Source: Tragulus kanchil (lineage: Eukaryota; Chordata; Mammalia; Artiodactyla; Tragulidae). Taken from it: DNA of 64,000 nt. Both the position numbers and the translations under genes were made by a program. Of this stretch, positions 54,999 to 64,000 are shown piece after piece. The notes beneath the pieces are model-generated. The model saw nothing but the letters and a program-made list of their open reading frames with translations, made no database searches and was not told where the DNA came from. The stretch spans positions 1,860,001 to 1,924,000 of the forward strand of contig JAIOJX010000001.1 in NCBI GenBank assembly GCA_022376925.1, read 5' to 3'. Each line of letters opens with the position of its first letter. Positions within the stretch are counted from its first letter, which is position 1.

Positions 54999-55061
54999 AC
55001 TTGCTGCTGCTCAGGAAACACACAGAGGACATCAGGGCTAGATCCGGGAGAAGCTTGGCTC
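54999..55061 (+). pseudogene. PNCK: PNCK first coding exon relic (duplicate copy 1)
   Basis: After CGCCCCTAG the exon reads TTGCTGCTGCTCAGGAAAC, i.e. LLLLRKHTEDI with Leu for the initiator Met, then a disturbed end before GTGAGTGTG. It lies at the low-quality end of duplication copy 1 and differs from copy 2 by deletions. Confidence 0.75.
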
Positions 55062-55359
55062 GTGAGTGTGTTTAAGTGAATTTGTGTGTCTGGGCGGGGT
55101 GGGGGAAGGGATCTGGGGGCTAGAGCAGGAGGCTGTTTTAGGCCAGCTGGCCCCGACGGCCTGGCTGCAGAGAGGCCGGTAGAGCAGAGACCTGAAGGCA
55201 GGTAGAGAGCCAGGTCAACATGTGGGTGAAGAAACTTCTGCATAGAGGACAGGTGGTGCAAAGGCCCTGGGGTCGACCCAGTCAGTCTGCTGGGGGAGCA
55301 GGAACCCGCACAAATGACCAAGGAGGGAGGCGGGGGCAGCCAGCGCGGGCCCATTGCCT

Positions 55360-55785
55360 TACAAGGTGCCCTGCAGTGCCGCCGCTGCTCTCAGCCACCG
55401 GGAGCTCGCCGCCAGCGGGCAGCACGGGCGCGCGGAGGGGCGGGGCCGAGGGGGCGAGCCCGGGGCTCGGCGAGGGGCTGCGGCTTTGCTTCAGTTCCAG
55501 GGCCGCACTCGGCGCTCCAGGATGCGGGCGCGCGCAGGCGGGGCGCGCAGGGTCTCAGGCCGCGGCAGGCCCCGCAAGCACCTGTCACGCCTGGCGCGGT
55601 CCCGGCCGTCACGCGCGTGGCCCACGCAGCTCGGGACGCAGGAGGCCCAGGCTGCCGAGTCCCTCCCGCCTCGAGGCTCCGAGGGCTGGATGGAGCCGGG
55701 GACGCAGGTGCATCTCGGGCGGTGGTGGCTTGGAGGGCGCGTGTCTGTGGGCGCTGGGCCGTGGGTGGCAGGTCTAGGTATGGGG
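55360..55785 (+). promoter_or_regulatory. PNCK: CpG island, probable PNCK promoter (copy 2)
   Basis: Same as 54235-54660 at an offset of 1125; one difference noted (CCCCCCAAGCACC against CCCCGCAAGCACC). Confidence 0.6.
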
Positions 55786-56123
55786 GCGAACCGGAGGGGC
55801 CGGGGGAAGGGGCATGGAGCCTTCTGGAAGGCAGTCAGTCAAGGCTGACTGGATTGTGTAGAGGCGGAGAGGCGCGTGTGGGCGCTGATCGTCGTAGGAG
55901 TGGCAGTTTGGGGGGCGCCGGATGGCGGCGTATCTGGGAGGGGGAAGGAGTGTAGTGGCGGCCTCGCTGGAGGCGCCCACCTGGGAGGGCAGCCCTGGAC
56001 GGCGGGGGAGGGGCGAGATGTACCGGGCTGGGGGAGGGTGGCCGAGGGCTGCTGGGTCCGGGCTTGGGGATGGGGCTGCCCCTGCCCCAGGGAGCCTCCC
56101 CCCACCTCTTCCTGCGCCCCTAG

Positions 56124-56191
56124 ACTTGCTGCTGCTCAGGAAACACACAGAGGACATCAGCAGGGTCTAAGATCCGGGAGAAGCTTGGCTC
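56124..56191 (+). pseudogene. PNCK: PNCK first coding exon relic (copy 2)
   Basis: Reads LLLLRKHTEDISRV then stop; human has MLLLKKHTEDISSVYEIRER. TACGAGATC is reduced to TAAGATC. Donor GTGAGTGTG is kept. Confidence 0.82.
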
Positions 56192-56352
56192 GTGAGTGTG
56201 TTTAAGTGAATTTGTGTGTCTGGGCGGGGGTGGGGGGAAGGGATGGGTGGCACATGACAGGGAGGGCCTCGCATCTCCTGCAACGAAGGAGGTCCTTCCC
56301 TCTGCCCACCTCTGCTCCCCGTCTCTTCCCTGTCTTTCCCTCTCCCTTCCTG

Positions 56353-56481
56353 CGTTTTCTCCAAGGTCGCGCTGGCCCAGGAGCGCGGCTCCTCACACCT
56401 GGTCGCCCTCGAGTGCATCCCGTAGAAGGCCCTTCGAGGCAAGGAGGCCTTGGTGGAGGATGAGATTGTGGTATGCCGCAG
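56353..56481 (+). pseudogene. PNCK: PNCK coding exon 3 relic (ATP-binding lobe)
   Basis: Reads VALAQERGSSHLVALECIP, stop, KALRGKEALVEDEIVVCR. Human has VALKCIPKKALRGKEALVEN. The VALK Lys is Glu and the next-but-three residue a stop. No AG precedes the exon. The donor GTGTGC is poor. Confidence 0.85.
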
Positions 56482-56702
56482 GTGTGCACCTCGCCATGGC
56501 TGGGAATGTCCTGGGGTGGAGCCCCCTGTCTCCTCCGTGTCCCCAAGAAAGGCCTCGCCTGGGGCTCTGCCTCGCTGACCAGGGTGGGCAGCCTGTGGTC
56601 GGGAAGAGGGCAGGGGCGGGAGAAAGAGACGAGGATGAAGGGCTTCCCTGGGGGCCCAGAGGGGCCAGCGGTGGCCCATAAGCGACTTTCTTGCCACGGC
56701 AG

Positions 56703-56777
56703 GGTCAGCCATCCCAACATTGTGGCTCTGGAAGATGTCCACGAGAGCCCTCCCCACCTCTGTCTGGCCATGGGGCT
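56703..56777 (+). pseudogene. PNCK: PNCK coding exon 4 relic
   Basis: 75 nt as in human, open, between CCACGGCAG and GTGAGGAGG. Reads RVSHPNIVALEDVHESPPHL, CLAMGL; human has AMEL, so the hinge Glu is Gly. Confidence 0.85.
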
Positions 56778-56831
56778 GTGAGGAGGGCGGGGCGCTGGGG
56801 TATGGCGGGTGAAGGGGCCGGGGCCAGCTGA

Positions 56832-56986
<155 letters not shown>

Positions 56987-57098
56987 GTGCCTGCCCTCCT
57001 GCTTGCCCACCTGGGTCTCGCCCTGTGCCCCTGAGGGCCTCGGCTCCCAGAGCTGCTCCCGGGCTGACCTTGTGTTCTTTCTGGCATCTGTGTGTCAG

Positions 57099-57194
57099 CC
57101 AGAAGACCTCCTTTATGCCACGCCTTTCAAGGACTCCAAGATCATGGTGTCTAAAACATGCTACGCACTGCCTGTGGGATTCCGGGCTATGTGG
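57099..57194 (+). pseudogene. PNCK: PNCK coding exon 6 relic (DFG deleted)
   Basis: Reads PEDLLYATPFKDSKIMVS, then a ~30-nt deletion that removes DFGLSKIQAG, then an out-of-frame TACGCACTGCCTGTGGG. Splice sites GTCAG and GTGAGTG are intact. 96 nt against about 124 expected. Confidence 0.85.
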
Positions 57195-57326
57195 GTGAGT
57201 GAGGCGGTGTCCCCAGGCTCCCTGGGGGCTGGGGAGGGCCTGGGGACCTGTGAGAGTTGACGAGGAAACCCTGCAGGCACGATGTGCGCGTGCACGGGTG
57301 CACGTCTGTCTGTCTCTGGCCGCCAG

Positions 57327-57402
57327 CCCCGGAGCTCTTGGAGCAGAAACCCTACTGGAAGCCCATAGGTGTGCGGGTCCTGGGTGTCGTCTCTTACGTC
57401 CT
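57327..57402 (+). pseudogene. PNCK: PNCK coding exon 7 relic
   Basis: 76 nt, open, between CCGCCAG and GTGAGTGG. Reads PELLEQKPYWKPIGVRVLGV, VSYV; human PYGKAVDVWALGV. The invariant subdomain IX Asp (DVW) is Gly. Confidence 0.83.
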
Positions 57403-57497
57403 GTGAGTGGCCACTGGGAAAGCTTTTCTTCTGCCTGCCTGCCCCCTGCTGGGTTGGGGAGGTTTGGCCAGCTGGGTGATTCATCTGCGGGAACCAG

Positions 57498-57609
57498 GCT
57501 GTGTGGGCGCCCCTCCTTCTATGATGAGAGCGACCCTGAATCTTCAGCCAGATCCTGAGGGCCAGCTGTGAGTCTGACTCTCCCTTTTGGGATGATATCT
57601 CAGAATCAG
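57498..57609 (+). pseudogene. PNCK: PNCK coding exon 8 relic (frameshift)
   Basis: Reads LCGRPSFYDESDPE then a one-base deletion (GAATCTTC for GAACTCTTC) shifts the frame to a stop; in the other frame SQILRAS.. and DSPFWDDISES follow. Splice sites CCAG and GTGAAC are kept. Confidence 0.83.
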
Positions 57610-57678
57610 GTGAACTTGGGATGATCCTGATCTCAGGGGTGGGGAGTGACGAGGCGCCCTGGGGACATGGAGGGCTGA

Positions 57679-57777
<99 letters not shown>

Positions 57778-57855
57778 TGAGCCAGGCCCCTGCCGAGCTG
57801 TCTAGGAGCCTTCAGAACCGCCCCCGCCCCCCACTGACCTTTGGCCTCCCCCTAG

Positions 57856-57943
57856 GATCTCCAGGGATGCAGCCTTTGACAAGGACATCCTGGGCCCAGT
57901 CAGTGAGCAGACCCAGAAGAATTTTGCTTCGAATCACTGGAAG
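57856..57943 (+). pseudogene. PNCK: PNCK coding exon 10 relic, frame open
   Basis: 88 nt between CCCCTAG and GTCAGCG. Reads ISRDAAFDKDILGPVSEQTQ, KNFASNHWK: the autoinhibitory helix and start of the calmodulin-binding segment, with TQKNFASN for human IRKNFART. Confidence 0.85.
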
Positions 57944-58086
57944 GTCAGCGTGGAGAGGGGCCTGGGACCCGGCTTAAGGCTGGTGCCCCATCCCTCAGCC
58001 TTAGGATGCTCTTGGCCACCGGTGACCTTGATGGTCCTTGAAGTCTTAGACCCAGGGCATGACCTGACACCCCTCTCTCTCTGCAG

Positions 58087-58191
58087 CACGTGTTCAATGC
58101 CACCTCCTTTCTGCGCCATGTCCGCAAGCTGGGGCAGAACCCGGAGGGCGAGGAGGCCTCCGGACGGAGGGCGAGGAGCCGCAGCCACTAG
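58087..58191 (+). pseudogene. PNCK: PNCK coding exon 11 relic with stop
   Basis: After CTCTGCAG it reads HVFNATSFLRHVRKLGQNPE, GEEASGRRARSRSH and TAG. The calmodulin-binding FNATSFLRH motif is kept; the tail is shorter than the human one. Confidence 0.83.
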
Positions 58192-58212
58192 GGCCTCCAG
58201 GCCAGTCGACTC

Positions 58213-60391
58213 CTGGGAGCTGGTTTCTCGGTGAGGTCGGGGTGCCAGGCTGCATGCAGCCAAGAGCTCAGTGGCCTGAGGGCAGAGAGCAGAGAGAGAG
58301 GGGAGGAGCTGGGGTTCCCAGAGACGGGGATGGGGGCAGGCCACGCTGCTGGCAGGGACTGTGAGTGTTCTTGAGGGGCCCAGTGCCAAGCCCCAGTGGG
58401 TGCCTCTGCTGAGAGCCTGGGCTGGGAGCAAGGGGCACAGGGCAGGCCAGAGGCGCCTCCTCAGCGTCCCTTTTCTTGTGCTTCTCTCTTCCTCTCCACC
58501 TCAGACAGATGCTGAGACTGACCGCATGGGCTCGGATTCTCTTCCAGGGGTCCATTTCAGTCCCTCCACCCCAGGGCAGGGGGCCGCTCGTGGGCGCATC
58601 CACAGACTCGCCTTCCCCTGTGGCCATCTGGAAGCCTTTTCTGGAAGCCCCCAGAGGTGTCCTTCCCATGTGCCGTTCTGTGCTTCATTGACTGTGGGTG
58701 GTCCTGCTCGTGTCGTGGCCTTCCAGTCCGCCTCCAGTCCCCAAATCAATAAAGACCGACAAAGCGGTGGGCAGTGGTGAGCTGGCGGGAAGGCTGAGGA
58801 TCGGGGTGAGTGTGGAGGAGTTCTGTGGAAGGAATCAAGGAGGCAGGCCCACTGCCCAGCAGGCCCCACCCACGAGATCTCGCCCTTCGCCACCCAGACT
58901 TCTGCACAGAAGCTCCTGGTTGTCTAAGAACTTCCCGTTCGCACTCCCCACAATGCCGGCAAGAGGCAGCCCGGCGAGCCAGCTTCGCCACCCTCGAGAT
59001 GGGCTTGTGTGTGGCTCTGGGGCCCGAGGAGCGCGTGGGCACAGCTCAGGCCTGCTGCGCTGCTGGCAGCCGGAGCGGGAGGCAGGCCGGGGGCCCGAAG
59101 AGGGCGGACTCCAGGCCTCCAGGGCTGGGCTGAGCAGGGCTCAGGGCTAAGACGCCGCGTGCTGTATCCAGGAGGGCGACCAGAGCCCCGGGCTGTCTTC
59201 TCCCCGCTCTCCGTTCCTTCCTCTGCTTCTTGCAGCCGTGAACAGACAGCACAGTCCCAGCGCCCGCTCCGGGTGTGCACAGAAAGGCTCTGCGCCTGTG
59301 CTGGGAGCTGGTTTCGGTGAGGTCGGGGTGCCAGGCTGCATGCAGCCAAGAGCTCAGTGGCCTGAGGGCAGAGAGCAGAGAGAGAGGGGAGGAGCTGGGG
59401 TTCCCAGAGACGGGGATGGGGGCAGGCCACGCTGCTGGCAGGGACTGTGAGTGTTCTTGAGGGGCCCAGTGCCAAGCCCCAGTGGGTGCCTCTGCTGAGA
59501 GCCTGGGCTGGGAGCAAGGGGCACAGGGCAGGCCAGAGGCGCCTCCTCAGCGTCCCTTTTCTTGTGCTTCTCTCTTCCTCTCCACCTCAGACAGATGCTG
59601 AGACTGACCGCATGGGCTCGGATTCTCTTCCAGGGGTCCATTTCAGTCCCTCCACCCCAGGGCAGGGGGCCGCTCGTGGGCGCATCCACAGACTCGCCTT
59701 CCCCTGTGGCCATCTGGAAGCCTTTTCTGGAAGCCCCCAGAGGTGTCCTTCCCATGTGCCGTTCTGTGCTTCATTGACTGTGGGTGGTCCTGCTCGTGTC
59801 GTGGCCTTCCAGTCCGCCTCCAGTCCCCAAATCAATAAAGACCGACAAAGCGGTGGGCAGTGGTGAGCTGGCGGGAAGGCTGAGGATCGGGGTGAGTGTG
59901 GAGGAGTTCTGTGGAAGGAATCAAGGAGGCAGGCCCACTGCCCAGCAGGCCCCACCCACGAGATCTCGCCCTTCGCCACCCAGACTTCTGCACAGAAGCT
60001 CCTGGTTGTCTAAGAACTTCCCGTTCGCACTCCCCACAATGCCGGCAAGAGGCAGCCCGGCGAGCCAGCTTCGCCACCCTCGAGATGGGCTTGTGTGTGG
60101 CTCTGGGGCCCGAGGAGCGCGTGGGCACAGCTCAGGCCTGCTGCGCTGCTGGCAGCCGGAGCGGGAGGCAGGCCGGGGGCCCGAAGAGGGCGGACTCCAG
60201 GCCTCCAGGGCTGGGCTGAGCAGGGCTCAGGGCTAAGACGCCCGCGTGCTGTATCCAGGAGGGCGACCAGAGCCCCGGGCTGTCTTCTCCCCGCTCTCCG
60301 TTCCTTCCTCTGCTTCTTGCAGCCGTGAACAGACAGCACAGTCCCAGCGCCCGCTCCGGGTGTGCACAGAAAGGCTCTGCGCCTGTGCTGG
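58213..60391. repeat. Tandem direct duplication 10 (period 1086-1088 bp)
   Basis: Copy 1 is 58213-59300 and copy 2 is 59301-60391. Differences: GTTTCTCGGTG against GTTTCGGTG at the start of copy 2 and GACGCCGCGTG against GACGCCCGCGTG. The unit starts just after the PNCK stop and copies its 3' UTR and poly(A) signal. Confidence 0.95.
58748..58753 (+). terminator. PNCK: PNCK poly(A) signal
   Basis: AATAAA 557 nt after the PNCK stop, followed by a GTGGGCAGTGGTGAG G/T-rich stretch. A second copy lies at 59834-59839 through duplication 10. Confidence 0.7.
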
Positions 60392-62475
60392 GCGATGGCT
60401 CTGGCGCTGCGGGGCTCCAGGCTCTGCTCGGCCTGAGTCCTGTGCCGGCAGGGAAGACGCTTAGGCTCTGTCTTTGACTCCATCCAGGGCAGAGGGAGTG
60501 CCCTGAGTTCTGTGCAAACTGGCCACAGCTTTGCCCCACTGGCACCCCTGCCCCCTAGCCCTCGCCAGCCTGCGTCGCCCTGAGCAGAGCCAGGAAAGGC
60601 TTGGGGCCCATCAAGGCCGGGCTCTGGAGCTCTGGCCATCCAAAATGGAGCTGCTCATGGCAGGGGCTGGCCGAGCAGCCACCGCGGGATCTGATGCAGA
60701 CACTTCTTCCTGTGACTTTTGGGACCTGGACCGAGGCAGCCAGAAGACCCGGAACAGGGCCGGCCTGGGTCTTGGGGTGCCGCTGGAGCAGGGAACTGGC
60801 TTCCACTGAGGAGGCAGTGGGGCATGCCTGCCCGCTGCTTCCCAAGCCCACAAGTGTGTCTCTGACTTTCTGCTTCTCCCACCGCCTTCCGTGCACCCGT
60901 GACACGGGCCCCTGAGGCCGGGACAAGTCCCGAGGGCGTAGGCAGCTTCTTCATCTGTCCCCACAGACACTTCTCAGCTGTCCTTTGCTCCAGGCTTCAG
61001 GGTCAAACGGTGAGGTCCCGCCATACCAGTTGCCCACAGCTCAAGGGACCTTGACCACAGCTTGGCTCTGAACCTCCAACCGTCTGTCCTGGCCGCACTT
61101 GGCCCCCAACTTAGGGCCTTGCCATCTCCTGTCCTGCCCCTTGAATGTCCACTTCAGTGGCTCTCCCTCCCTGATTTCAGTTGTCCACGCTGGCCTCCCC
61201 GCACACGCACTGTGCAAGGTGCCCGCTTCACGCAGAAGGCCCTGTAGTGGAGGGGGTGGGATTACTCAGACGGTGGGGCTGTTCTGTGTGGAGAAAGTCG
61301 TGGCTGGCTGCTCATGAAGGCTTGAACGGGAGCTCCAGAGCCGTCCTTCCAGAAGGAGTCACCTTCCTTCAGAGACTCCCAGCTCTTCCAGCCCAGCTTG
61401 GGCCAGGTCCCTCCAGACAGGCTAGTGAACCTCCGACCAGCAAGGCTCTGCGCCTGTGCTGGGCGATGGCTCTGGCGCTGCGGGGCTCCAGGCTCTGCTC
61501 GGCCTGAGTCCTGTGCCGGCAGGGAAGACGCTTAGGCTCTGTCTTTGACTCCATCCAGGGCAGAGGGAGTGCCCTGAGTTCTGTGCAAACTGGCCACAGC
61601 TTTGCCCCACTGGCACCCCTGCCCCCTAGCCCTCGCCAGCCTGCGTCGCCCTGAGCAGAGCCAGGAAAGGCTTGGGGCCCATCAAGGCCGGGCTCTGGAG
61701 CTCTGGCCATCCAAAATGGAGCTGCTCATGGCAGGGGCTGGCCGAGCAGCCACCGCGGGATCTGATGCAGACACTTCTTCCTGTGACTTTTGGGACCTGG
61801 ACCGAGGCAGCCAGAAGACCCGGAACAGGGCCGGCCTGGGTCTTGGGGTGCCGCTGGAGCAGGGAACTGGCTTCCACTGAGGAGGCAGTGGGGCATGCCT
61901 GCCCGCTGCTTCCCAAGCCCACAAGTGTGTCTCTGACTTTCTGCTTCTCCCACCGCCTTCCGTGCACCCGTGACACGGGCCCCTGAGGCCGGGACAAGTC
62001 CCGAGGGCGTAGGCAGCTTCTTCATCTGTCCCCACAGACACTTCTCAGCTGTCCTTTGCTCCAGGCTTCAGGGTCAAACGGTGAGGTCCCGCCATACCAG
62101 TTGCCCACAGCTCAAGGGACCTTGACCACAGCTTGGCTCTGAACCTCCAACCGTCTGTCCTGGCCGCACTTGGCCCCCAACTTAGGGCCTTGCCATCTCC
62201 TGTCCTGCCCCTTGAATGTCCACTTCAGTGGCTCTCCCTCCCTGATTTCAGTTGTCCACGCTGGCCTCCCCGCACACGCACTGTGCAAGGTGCCCGCTTC
62301 ACGCAGAAGGCCCTGTAGTGGAGGGGGTGGGATTACTCAGACGGTGGGGCTGTTCTGTGTGGAGAAAGTCGTGGCTGGCTGCTCATGAAGGCTTGAACGG
62401 GAGCTCCAGAGCCGTCCTTCCAGAAGGAGTCACCTTCCTTCAGAGACTCCCAGCTCTTCCAGCCCAGCTTGGGGC
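60371..62475. repeat. Tandem direct duplication 11 (period 1071 bp)
   Basis: Copy 1 is 60371-61441 and copy 2 is 61442 to about 62475, starting AAGGCTCTGCGCCTGTGCTG. The last ~45 bp of copy 1 (CCAGGTCCCTCCAGACAGGC) is a scrambled or shortened form of 62474-62545. It abuts duplications 10 and 12. Confidence 0.95.
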
Positions 62476-64000
62476 CAGGTCCTCACGGAGGCATCCGAGC
62501 CCCAGCACCGGCCTTAGTGATCTGGTGCAGTTTAACCTCCGACCAGCAAGTGGCGCCATGGTCACATTTTTTCCACGGTCACCAGCCACCCGTGGCTCCT
62601 TCAGCACCTAGGGCAGCTGCTCAGGACCTGTCTCCTCCACCTCGCGCCCACACTCTGCCCCAGGGACGACCTCGCCCGGGGGAGAGTTCCTGCTTGCCTC
62701 TGTGGGCGCAGGAGACAGGCGCTCTTCCTTTTATCCCATCTGGGGGGGTGGGCTGAGAAGGCAGCTTTGGATCCCCCAGGGCGTGGGAGCACGGGGGGCT
62801 CAAGGCGGCCGGAGTCTCTGCACCTGCCGAGCCGCGCGGGACAGGACCGGCTTCCCGGGAGGGGAGGAGGGCGCCCCTGTGGGTGCTGTGGCACCAAGTG
62901 CCCCCGCTGCGGGCCACACCGGGCGGGTCGCGTGCTGTGCCCTGGCGCGAGCCTCGGGGTGTCACGGCGTTTCGGGGGCGCTCAGCCTGAGAGGCCGCCC
63001 TGGGGACGGGGAGACTAGGCCCGCGGTCCTGGGAGCCCCTGAGAAGGCAGGGATGGGCCGCGGGTGGCAGTGAAGCCGAGCAGGCCCGGGGTGGCCGGTG
63101 CCGTTTCTGGGTAGCCCGGGGGTCGCTCGCCGAGGGGTTCCGCTGGGATGCGCTTGGGAGAGAGCCTGAGGCTGGACCTGGTGACGGGGCGCTGCCTCAG
63201 GGGCAGGGAGTCAGGCAGAGGAGACACGCTCCTCACCCCTCTGATCAGAAGGGCTCGACCCCATGCCCGCGCTCAGCACCCCTGCTCTGCGTATGGGGGC
63301 GCTGGGGCGTCGAGGCCGCGCCGCGGCGCGGGGCCCTGCAGCCTTGCTCTCTGCCTGCCGCAGAGAGGGGGCTCCCCGGGCCGCGAGGGCGGTGTGGGGA
63401 CCGAGGAGAAGCGCAGACTGCCGCCGTGAGCAAAGAGGGGAGCCCTGGGCTGGGGGCCCTGGGCTTTGCATTTCAGCCCTGCCGGTGGTTCTGTTGCCTT
63501 TATCCTCGGCGCCTGTTTTAGTGAAGGAGTTCCTTGAGATGGGAACCCGTGAACCCTTGGGGTTGAGTGTGCGGGCTTCGCCAGGTCCTCACGGAGGCAT
63601 CCGAGCCCCAGCACCGGCCTTAGTGATCTGGTGCAGTTTAACCTCCGACCAGCAAGTGGCGCCATGGTCACATTTTTTCCACGGTCACCAGCCACCCGTG
63701 GCTCCTTCAGCACCTAGGGCAGCTGCTCAGGACCTGTCTCCTCCACCTCGCGCCCACACTCTGCCCCAGGGACGACCTCGCCCGGGGGAGAGTTCCTGCT
63801 TGCCTCTGTGGGCGCAGGAGACAGGCGCTCTTCCTTTTATCCCATCTGGGGGGGTGGGCTGAGAAGGCAGCTTTGGATCCCCCAGGGCGTGGGAGCACGG
63901 GGGGCTCAAGGCGGCCGGAGTCTCTGCACCTGCCGAGCCGCGGGACAGGACCGGCTTCCCGGGAGGGGAGGAGGGCGCCCCTGTGGGTGCTGTGGCACCA
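60391..64000. other. Intergenic beyond PNCK, CpG-rich at 62.8-63.5 kb
   Basis: No exon with recognised product, RNA gene or well-marked transposon. A CpG-dense stretch at about 62820-63440 might be a CpG island of an unseen or distant gene. In human the next gene on this side is DUSP9, but none of its coding sequence is visible. Confidence 0.5.
62474..64000. repeat. Tandem direct duplication 12 (period 1106 bp), runs off the edge
   Basis: Copy 1 is 62474-63579; copy 2 begins at 63580 (GCCAGGTCCTCACGGAGGC) and continues to the window end. One 2-bp difference seen (GAGCCGCGCGGGAC against GAGCCGCGGGAC). Confidence 0.93.

Larger units (their letters stand above)
53991..56242. repeat. Tandem direct duplication 9 (period 1125 bp)
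   Basis: Copy 1 is 53991-55115 and copy 2 is 55116 to about 56242, starting GGGGCTAGAGCAGGAGGC. Most differences are near the end of copy 1 (CATCAGGGCTAGATCC against CATCAGCAGGGTCTAAGATCC; GGCGGGGTGGGGGAAGG against GGCGGGGGTGGGGGGAAGG). The unit carries the PNCK CpG island and first coding exon. Confidence 0.95.

Noticed and set aside
62474..64000. CRISPR or satellite array interpretation of the serial duplications
   Set aside because: Units are about 1.1 kb of complex unique sequence, only two copies each, in a mammalian genome; no short repeats with spacers.
58213..64000. DUSP9 exons beyond PNCK
   Set aside because: The neighbour expected from human synteny, but no dual-specificity phosphatase signature (HC..R loop) was seen on either strand.

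Overview
This is mammalian nuclear DNA, very probably from the X chromosome of a bovid ruminant. The interspersed repeats point to the lineage: Bov-tA SINEs, tRNA-Glu SINEs of the CHR/SINE2 type and BovB (RTE) LINEs, alongside old L1 remnants and a mariner copy. The gene order BCAP31 (+), SLC6A8 (-), PNCK (+) matches human Xq28 read in the opposite direction. The species cannot be fixed from sequence alone.

Layout. 1-19785: the 3' two thirds of BCAP31 (five coding exons, stop and poly(A) signal; the first coding exons lie off the left edge), with a U6 snRNA pseudogene in the first intron seen. 19786-23664: tail-to-tail intergenic DNA with L1, SINE and BovB debris. 23665-34950: complete SLC6A8 on the minus strand, 13 coding exons that join to exactly 1908 nt (635 codons plus stop), with a CpG-island promoter. 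35000-53990: intergenic DNA rich in repeats (L1 remnants, a deleted mariner, a BovB RT fragment, and a BovB copy split by two SINEs facing a second BovB in opposite orientation). 53991-58753: the positional PNCK orthologue, with recognisable exons but lost start codon, ATP-binding lysine, HRD and DFG motifs, plus frameshifts, a stop and lost splice acceptors, so it reads as a unitary pseudogene. 58754-64000: no gene recognised.

Over this lies a striking pattern: twelve head-to-tail direct duplications whose period is always 1.06-1.14 kb (near 3.9, 24.1, 31.1, 35.4, 37.3, 45.4, 48.4, 50.2, 54.0, 58.2, 60.4 and 62.5 kb). They ignore gene and repeat boundaries, copy SLC6A8 exons 2 and 13 and the PNCK promoter and first coding exon, and differ mostly by small indels, often near the junctions. 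Unmerged contig-end overlaps (false duplication in the assembly) explain this best; about 13 kb of the window may not exist in the animal.

I found no evidence for a new gene system. The two observations of most value are the duplication pattern and the decay of PNCK.
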